Origin: Neonectria sp. B-13
Lineage: Eukaryota > Ascomycota > Sordariomycetes > Hypocreales > Nectriaceae
Direction of reading: 5' to 3'
Assembly: GCA_002682825.1 (NCBI GenBank)
Contig: NOKP01000007.1
Coordinates: 930,001-994,000, forward strand
DNA: 64,000 nucleotides
Numbering within the stretch: position 1 is the stretch's first letter; every line of letters begins with the position of its first letter. Positions 57,502 to 64,000 of the stretch are shown here, piece by piece. Position numbers and translations under genes: made by a program. The notes beneath the pieces were generated by a model that was not told the DNA's origin, searched no databases, and worked only from the letters and a program-made list of their open reading frames with translations.

Positions 57502-58893
57502 TCACTCTTCCAACACCTCCACCCAGTTCTTCTCGGCCTTCTTCCTCCGCCATCGCTCCCCCGCGGCCGCTCTCACCACCTTCTCCTCCTCGGCGACCTC
57601 GGCCGCCTGGCTTGCCATCTCCCGGATCTGGTGCTTGATTCCTAGAGCTAGCATCTTCTGCCAGCCGCTGTGAATCTTGCACCGCTTCCGCTCGCACATG
57701 CCCCGCACCTCGTCGTCTTCGCCTGCCGGGTCTCCTAGCTTCGACGCCTTGAAGATGACTTCGCCCTCGGCCGACTTGGCAAATGCTGCGAATGCGTCTC
57801 GTGCACTGATGGTGTCGAGGCGCTGGTCGTAGCCGCAGATTTCCTCTCCAATGCGGCCAGCTGTGATGGCGGCCCGGCGTCGCTCCTGGGCGAGCTCGAT
57901 GAGGGTGACCATTTTATGACAAAGAAGAGTTTCCTCAGCTAGGTGAAAACGCGCCATTGCGGCGTTTTCAAGAAATTCCTTTTCCTCCTCAGAAATGATA
58001 TTTGCCAATTGGCTATCGTCAGCTGCGAGTAAAGTTAGCAAAGCCGCTCCGGAAGGTTGATTGAGGCGACCAGACTCACTTGCTGCGACTCCTTCTCCCT
58101 CTTTTGGCCTCTTATCAGAAAATGGTGCCTTCACTAGTCTCCACGCTCCCTCTTCGTCAAGTCCAGAAAGATCACTCCCCAAAAGTGCCATAAACTCCTC
58201 CTGAATCAGCTGGTCGTTGAAACCGCCCTTGCCCTTCGTTTTTGGGAGCCTCGCCACCATCCGCTCCCACCAGGTCTGCGCATGCTCAATTGAACAGAAC
58301 ACACTTTGGCTCGCTTGAGTCAGGCGGGCTGCTCTGCGGCAGCCGCTCAGGGCGCACGTCTTTTTATATATCGTCGTGAGGTTTCCACTTGTGCAGTTGG
58401 GGCAGATGAATTTCTCAATCAGTGACTCGCCAATGTCCTTATTGAGGTGTATGCATTCTCCGTGGAACCAGTCCTCGCAGTTCTCGCAGAAAATCATCCA
58501 TCTGTGGTCATCTGGGCCACGGCAGAGGCAGTAGGGGCCGTTGTCTTCCTCGGCTTCGTCATCTGAGCTTCCAGATTGAGTTTCACCCGAAGGCGTGCGC
58601 TTTGCTCTTTTGGAAGCCATGGGACCACCATTCCTGGGGCGCTTGGGAGCCTTCTTTATAGTCGCCGCGGTGCCTTTTTTCTTCAGGCCTGTATGCTGAT
58701 GGATGGCCATATTGGAGGAGTCTGTGGATGGTTGTGGTGGATGGGACGGAGATTTTGAAGTCGAATGAGGGATGTCTGAGGATGGTTGAGGATGAGCAGC
58801 GACGTCGGCCGATGCTTCGCTTTTGAAGCCGGCCTCAGCGAGCTCAAGGTGAGGTTGATCACCGGCTGCCGTTGGGAATCCCGTTTGCTCCAT
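57502..58893 (-). CDS. spp1: Set1/COMPASS subunit Spp1 (CFP1-like PHD protein)
   Basis: Chromatin reader of the COMPASS H3K4 methyltransferase. The PHD finger is at residues 121-168 (Y-C-L-C-R-G, then F-C-E-N-C, W-F-H-G-E-C and F-I-C-P-N-C) with all Zn ligands; a second Cys-rich segment follows (K-K-T-C-A-L-S-G-C-R-R), with F-C-S-I-E-H as in CFP1. The C-terminus contains C-G-Y-D and a C-E-R-K-R-C-K-I-H-S-G-W motif of the family. Preferred model: exons 58893-58080 and 58022-57502, 444 residues. The 57-nt segment between them has GTGAGT, GCTAAC and CGCAG, but is divisible by three and stop-free, so unspliced reading gives 463 residues. It shares a 418-bp divergent promoter region with Sco1. Confidence 0.9.
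   Translation of the reverse strand: MEQTGFPTAAGDQPHLELAEAGFKSEASADVAAHPQPSSDIPHSTSKSPSHPPQPSTDSSNMAIHQHTGLKKKGTAATIKKAPKRPRNGGPMASKRAKRTPSGETQSGSSDDEAEEDNGPYCLCRGPDDHRWMIFCENCEDWFHGECIHLNKDIGESLIEKFICPNCTSGNLTTIYKKTCALSGCRRAARLTQASQSVFCSIEHAQTWWERMVARLPKTKGKGGFNDQLIQEEFMALLGSDLSGLDEEGAWRLVKAPFSDKRPKEGEGVAASESGRLNQPSGAALLTLLAADDSQLANIISEEEKEFLENAAMARFHLAEETLLCHKMVTLIELAQERRRAAITAGRIGEEICGYDQRLDTISARDAFAAFAKSAEGEVIFKASKLGDPAGEDDEVRGMCERKRCKIHSGWQKMLALGIKHQIREMASQAAEVAEEEKVVRAAAGERWRRKKAEKNWVEVLEE
58023..58079 (-). other. Probable 57-nt frame-neutral intron in Spp1
   Basis: On the minus strand it begins GTGAGT, contains GCTAAC 17 nt before the end and finishes CTCGCAG, all consensus for this genome. 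Retention would insert 19 residues without a stop or frame change. Confidence 0.75.
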
Positions 58894-59311
58894 TGTTGTG
58901 ATTCTGTGAATGCAACAAAGACCTGGCTAGCTGTTTGTGCTCTGGAGTCCTGAAAGGCCTGAATCACTACAAGCTAGAACAACCGTCACTTGACGCCAAA
59001 CAACTCTCCGTACATATATATAGCGTCTGTTTCAATATGCGTAATCAAAATAACATCAGGAAATCAGTCGTCGTAGGTCACATATTACGCTACCTTCTTT
59101 TCAATGGTAACGTGAAGTTGATGCTCGAGCGAATGGGCAGGGGCTGAAATGACTAAGCCAGCCGTTGTGGCGGTCGAGTGGCTGTAGTAGTGCCCTTCGG
59201 TAAAAGCTCGGGGGGCAATTTTGGAGCCCGTGATGATCGAAAGATGTAAGTTTGGGACATGCGATTTCGTCTTCCAAGCAAACTGGACGATTTTGTTGGA
59301 AATCACCCGCC
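58894..59311. promoter_or_regulatory. Bidirectional promoter, Spp1 / Sco1
   Basis: 418 bp between divergent starts, with an A/T-rich centre (TATATATA at 59014-59021). It contains both promoters; no further gene is seen. Confidence 0.45.
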
Positions 59312-60309
59312 ATGTCCAAGTCAATCGCTGCCTCCAAGGCGCTCCAGGGCATGTTTGCCCGGCTTCCCGCGCGCCAGTGCCAGCGCTGCTTCTCCAGCGG
59401 CGCCCTCCAACCGAAGCAGCTTCGGCCGACACTCCCGCGTGTGCCCATCCAGTCTCGACAGCCGATTACCCAGCGACGAACCAAGATGGACACGATCGAA
59501 AAGGCGAAGAGCCGATATGCCAACGGGGTATGATATACATCGACATGAGTGTAGTTGCAACGGGAGTTGCGACATCGCTGCGGAACGTCGAGGCTGACAA
59601 ATGCGCTACAGCCCTTCTCGTGGAAGGCCGGCTTCCTGTTTGTGGGTACCTGCGGCCTTCTGGTGTGGTACTTCGAGTATGAAAAGGGTCGCATGCATCG
59701 CAAGAGGATAGCAGAGGCGGCCAAGGGTGTTGGCCGGCCCAAGGTGGGCGGCTCGTTTGAGCTGATTGACCAGAACGGACAGCCCTTTTCCAGCGAGAGG
59801 ATGAAGGGCAAATATTCTCTGGTATGTGGAACCCAGACCGGGATCACGAATGCCGTAAGGTTGCCAGGCTGACATATGATTTTCAGGTCTACTTCGGCTT
59901 CACTCGCTGCCCCGATATCTGCCCCGAGGAGCTCGACAAGATGGCGCGCATGCTGGACGTCGTCGAAGCCAAGGCCCCCTCTGCCCTCCTCCCCCTCTTC
60001 ATTACCTGCGACCCCGCGCGAGACGACCCTAAGGCTCTCAAGGAATACCTTGCCGAGTTCCATGACAAGTTCATCGGCCTCACCGGCACCTACGACCAGA
60101 TCAAGGCTCTCTGCAAGAAATACCGTGTCTATTTCAGCACGCCTCAGAACGTCAGCCCTGGACAGGACTATCTGGTGGACCACAGCATTTACTTTTACCT
60201 GATGGACCCGGAAGGCGACTTTGTGGAGGCTTTGGGCCGACAGCATTCACCGGATCAGGCGGCGCAGATTATCCTGGACCACATGAAGGACTGGAGCAAG
60301 AGCACCTAA
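59312..60309 (+). CDS. Sco1-type mitochondrial copper chaperone
   Basis: Inner-membrane protein that delivers copper to the CuA site of cytochrome c oxidase subunit 2. Three exons (59312-59527, 59612-59821, 59887-60309) encode 282 residues. Residues 1-45 are an Arg/Gln/Ser-rich presequence. The membrane helix at 73-93 (F-S-W-K-A-G-F-L-F-V-G) opens the second exon. The thioredoxin-like domain carries the copper site: Cys150 and Cys154 (R-C-P-D-I-C-P) and His241 (V-D-H-S-I-Y-F-Y). Length and layout match fungal Sco1. The first donor is the weaker GTATGA. It is followed in the same direction by the HAD gene after 480 bp. Confidence 0.95.
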
Positions 60310-60788
60310 AGACTGGCCACCATGGTCCAGACAGGAGAGGGATTGATATGATATGGCAGAGATGGCGGGGTTCTGTAAAAGTACTGTACCATACCAAAAT
60401 CGTCGATAGAAGGAAGACGTTACCCAGGTAGGAACCACTCAATTCAACTGTAATTCTGACACAATACTTTAAATCATTGCTCTGAGAATCCTGGCGGTAG
60501 TCCATTGCAGAAGATTTAGTTTTGCCAATTCATTGCTGAGAAGTGTCGTGGCGGGCTCAAGTTGAGTGGGCACGTTTATCAAAGCGCGTCGGATATTGGC
60601 GGATATTTGCCGATGACATCGCTGTCATCGCTGTTATCGCTGGTAGCCAACGCTGCAGTTGACACATGAACCAATCCACGTTTCCCCTGTTACTTCCCAT
60701 TGCACACAGCAGACTATCTGGAATTTCGCAAATCTCTCGACAGATAACTTTGGAATCATCTTGGCCTTGTCTGAGTTAGGAAATAATA
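60310..60788. other. Intergenic region between Sco1 and HAD genes
   Basis: About 480 bp: 3' UTR of Sco1 followed by the promoter of the HAD gene. Short GATGACATCGCTGTCATCGCTG repeats occur at about 60612-60640. No gene seen. Confidence 0.4.
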
Positions 60789-62456
60789 ATGCGACGCTCC
60801 AGCTTAGTCGGCCAGTGCCGATTCGCTGCGCGTCGCTGGTCGACGCAGTCTCGCCTCGGCGTACCCATTGCCCGCTTCACCGCAAGCTCCAACGCTGTGA
60901 GCTATGGCGTGAGGACGTTTCATGCCTCTGCAGCTGTGGCTTCCAAGCCAAAGGGCTCGCTGATCGTGGATCCTGAGCGTCTTCAGGAGCCGAGTGATGC
61001 GTCACGCAAGCTGTTCTCCGAGTTCGCATTTGCGTTTGAGTGTGTTTTCCCTGTCATCCACCCCAGCCGTCTCTCTCAAGCACTCGGGAATGGTTTCCTT
61101 TGCTTGCTTAACCAGGTTCTAACATTCCTATAGTATAGATGGTGTTCTGTACCAGGGCCGTAATCGCGTGGAGGGAGCTGAGAAAGTCATCAAGATGATA
61201 AGGAATAACGGAATTCGATACGTCTTCCTGACGAATGGAGGCGGTGTATCAGAGGACAAGAAGGCCGATACACTGCAAGACCGGCTCCAGCTCAACAAGC
61301 ATGATGACGTGATACGAGGGAGAATGATTCTGTCACACACGCCCATGAGCGCCTGGGACGACTCCCTCAAGAACGAAGGCACGGTGTTGATCACGGGCTC
61401 TCACCCTGAGCAAGCCCGCCAAATAGCTCTCGAGTTGGTTGCCTCATTCTCTACTGAAATATGGACATCTTACTCACACTCGGCAGTTACGGTTTCAAGC
61501 GCGTTATTACTCCCGGCGACATCCTAGCAGCATGCAGAGACGTATACCCATTCGAACTCACCAAGGACGGACTTCACGGAAACCATGTCCCGCTGCCGGA
61601 CGGGAAGAGAATACCCAACCTGAACGACCCTTACAGCACCGACATCCCTCACGACACCCTGAAGATCGACCAGATCTTCATCTGGAACGATCCTCGGGAT
61701 TGGTCAGTTGATACTCAGATCATTCATGACCTCCTTATCTCACACAAGGGCTACTTTGGCACAGTTTCGCGGAAGAACGGCGACAAGTCACTGTCCAACA
61801 ATGGGTGGCAGCAAGATGGTCAGCCTGAACTATGGATCTCCAACATGGATCTTCTGTGGAAGACCAATTACCCTCTCAACCGGTTTGGCACGGGCGCTTT
61901 CATGGAGGCGCTCAAGGGGCTGTGGTCGACGACTACGGACGGGATGAAGCTTCAGTTCGACGCCCTAGGCAAGCCATCCAACTATACCTACAAGTACGCC
62001 CACGACCGCCTGCTCCAGTATTACCACGACATGGCTTGCAACCGCGGCCAGGCCGACAAGACACATGATGTGAACAAGTGCCACCCCCTGCGACGAGTTT
62101 ACATGATTGGCGACAACCCGGAGAGCGACATCCGTGGCGCAAACGAGTTCAACGCCGCCGACGGCACGGAGTGGATTCCCATCCTGGTGCGGACGGGTGT
62201 CTGGCGGCAGACCGAAACGGAGCGGGAGCCTCGATACAAGCCGGCGGTGATTGTAGACGACGTGGTGGACGCGGTGGTGTGGGCGCTCAATAACGAGGGT
62301 ATGAAGGCGTCGAGGGAGTGGCTGCTGTCGGCTTTGTCCCACACAAAGGGGTATATCAAGTTACCGGAGCTGGAGGGGCAGAATCATGGCCGTGGGCTTG
62401 GTGACGAAGAATCGTCGCATCCAAGCGAGAAGGAAGCGGCCGAAGCGAGGCTCTGA
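60789..62456 (+). CDS. CECR5/HDHD5-type mitochondrial HAD hydrolase
   Basis: Member of the class IIA HAD hydrolases (YKR070W in yeast, CECR5 in man), of unknown substrate. Three exons (60789-61039, 61134-61433, 61487-62456) encode 506 residues; the second intron uses donor GTTGGT, as does the RNA cyclase gene. The first 50 residues are an Arg/Ser-rich mitochondrial presequence. Motif I (F-A-F-D-I-D-G-V) spans the first splice site, with Asp84 and Asp86; motif II is F-L-T-N-G-G-G; motif IV is M-I-G-D-N-P-E-S-D-I-R-G-A. W-I-S-N-M-D-L and R-F-G-T-G-A-F mark the cap. The C-terminus has a hydrophilic Glu/Ser-rich tail. The start is set by the presequence. Confidence 0.92.
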
Positions 62457-63437
62457 GGCAATGAGGTCCACCGAAGTGTTTCCTGGCGTGGGGGTTTACG
62501 GGCGTGAGCTACGATTTGACACCGAGTCATACATCTCAACATAGGATCCAGGGGAATGAGCGGGTAATGAATGGGTGGATTTCGGTCTGCGGCATCTCGA
62601 CCCGCAAACAGCTCCGTTTTCCGAGTGCTTCCCCCACGGTTTCGGTGCCCGATAGCGGGTCAACGGGGCAATTCTTTCGGGAACATGTCGAGTGGTCAGG
62701 TCCGGAACGGGCCGAGTGTGAAGAAATAGATGGGATGGAGAGAAAAAATAGACAAAACCTTCATCAATTCAGTCCATGTTCCTTGTCGTTCAAGAGCCGC
62801 AGCGGTGTGTGCCGTGATGCTGCCGGGGAATATGGTGAGGTCGGCAGACTATTCGGTGTGTGTATTGGGCATAGCGCGAGTGCCGCCCTTAGTGAGCTGC
62901 TGCTTGCTTGTTAGTGATGAGTCTTTGCGGAGCAGTGACTGGTTAATTGGCTTATGCGAGTTTGTGCATTGAAAACGGTCAGCTCGACGGTAGATTGGCG
63001 TGGTTGACGTTTCTGACCGACGAAAACCGTTGTGTGTTGGTCGTATACCGTAGCGACTCAGCAAATTCGCCTGGAATCCTTCAACGCTAATGCAGCAGAT
63101 TGACCAATTAAGCATGTCATTTGAAAATCCGTTCTAAGCTCAGAACGGGATGATAATTACTAACCAATCGAGGAGCATAGTGGTGCATTGGCGTTGAAAG
63201 ATACGGGCGAATTTAGTGAGTCGATACGGCAGTTGATCGGTAGGCTTAATGACATACCAAGAAGACTGCAAAGAGCCATGTATCTCCACATAAGTTAGAT
63301 GCTTTATAGTAATAGATCTATGGATAAAGAGAGGTTATGAGCCCGTGAGTCGAATTGCAGTTCCGTCTGGTAGTGAGATGGGATTTCCGAAGACGTCAAT
63401 CTACGTAGTAATAATTGCTAGCACTTCGTCACTTATA
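62457..63437. other. Intergenic region
   Basis: About 980 bp: the 3' UTR of the HAD gene on the left and the 3' UTR of the DUF3425 gene on the right. Nothing else supported. Confidence 0.4.
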
Positions 63438-64000
63438 TCAGATCCTAAAAATGAGCTTCTTTTCACCCCTCTTCTCACGCCAGTAATTAGTCGACTCGAT
63501 GATTTCAGGGCAACCTTGGATCAACCAGCCCCACTTCTTTAGAAACGCAACACTCGCCTCCCAGCTCCGGAAGTCCCACGATTGTCCCCACACAATGAGG
63601 GAGGGTTTCTCTTGGTCGATTTCACTCTCAACGTGGAGGAGATCGAAACATAGTTCATCCTCATCGTAGATTCCGGCATCGACGCCTTTCAGCATGTTGT
63701 CTCGCATCCGCGGAAAGGGAAACAGGTCAAACCAAGGATGATGCTTCACCGCCAACTGTACAGCGGTCGGGTGAAGGCTTGCCGAGCATGATGGCAGCGG
63801 TGTAGACTGGCCGGGCGGGCGAGGGCCAAGCATATTGAAGGGCGATACAGCATCATCATGACACAGGCCATCTACCGTGAAACCCAGTTCAATGGCGTTC
63901 TGCGACATGGCGTTGAGGACATTCAATCTGATTAAAGAGGGTAGGTACGTCGGTTGAGGAGCGTTGAGACTGAATTCCAGATAGAACTTGCGCGTGAATT
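63438..64000 (-). CDS. DUF3425-domain protein (bZIP-type regulator), C-terminal part
   Basis: The gene continues beyond the right edge; 187 C-terminal codons are seen, ending TGA at 63440-63438. The DUF3425 block is clear: L-P-S-L-I-R-L-N-V-L-N-A near the window edge, then H-P-W-F-D-L-F-P-F-P-R-M-R-D-N-M, D-E-D-E-L-C-F-D-L-L, and at the end L-I-V-W-G-Q-S-W-D with W-G-W-L-I-Q-G-C-P-E. In filamentous fungi this domain follows a bZIP DNA-binding segment in many transcription-factor-like proteins. The bZIP would lie outside the window, so DNA binding is inferred. Confidence 0.85.
   Translation of the reverse strand, partial: FTRKFYLEFSLNAPQPTYLPSLIRLNVLNAMSQNAIELGFTVDGLCHDDAVSPFNMLGPRPPGQSTPLPSCSASLHPTAVQLAVKHHPWFDLFPFPRMRDNMLKGVDAGIYDEDELCFDLLHVESEIDQEKPSLIVWGQSWDFRSWEASVAFLKKWGWLIQGCPEIIESTNYWREKRGEKKLIFRI

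Overview
This is a chromosomal window from a filamentous ascomycete (Pezizomycotina), most likely a Sordariomycete. The evidence is short introns of about 50 to 95 nt with GTATGT/GTAAGT/GTGAGT donors and CTAAC/CTGAC branch sites, C/T-rich leaders before start codons, and fungal families: an AA9 polysaccharide monooxygenase, an HsbA-type secreted protein, a DUF3425 regulator, Tom5 and the 20.8-kDa complex I subunit. I found no rRNA, convincing tRNA, CRISPR array or prokaryotic operon. Gene models were built by reading exons and splice sites by eye.

Layout. 1-8.6 kb is ordinary gene-dense DNA: the 3' end of an acyl-protein thioesterase, an Ivy1-like protein, nucleoporin Nup53, a LigB/DODA-type extradiol dioxygenase and RNA 3'-phosphate cyclase. 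8.6-26 kb is accessory DNA. It holds two small two-exon genes for low-complexity proteins, one with a perfect 30-bp tandem repeat encoding a prion-like Q/H/G/Y array, and a short possible gene. It also holds a long gene desert with one MITE-like inverted-repeat element. 26.4-35.5 kb carries secreted and metabolic genes: AA9 LPMO, HsbA-like protein, quinolinate phosphoribosyltransferase, copper amine oxidase and a CAP/PR-1-like protein. 35.5-43.4 kb is nearly gene-free.

43.4-64 kb is again gene-dense and rich in mitochondrial and nuclear housekeeping genes: complex I NDUFA8-like subunit, Nup54/Nup57, Tom5, glycine decarboxylase P protein, Sqt1, a single-pass membrane glycoprotein, COMPASS subunit Spp1, Sco1 and a CECR5-type HAD hydrolase. 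The last gene, a DUF3425 protein, runs off the right edge. A decayed P-loop GTPase-like gene lies at about 55.7-57.2 kb.

Functional themes. Two channel/inner-ring nucleoporins (Nup53, Nup54) and five mitochondrial proteins (complex I subunit, Tom5, P protein, Sco1, HAD hydrolase) share the window, mostly as divergent or convergent pairs with intergenic gaps of a few hundred bp. They form no single pathway. The most unusual items are the prion-like repeat gene and its neighbour with an identical exon-1 length and intron phase, the Ser/Thr/Glu repeat tail on the P protein, the decayed GTPase gene, and a frame-neutral intron in Spp1.
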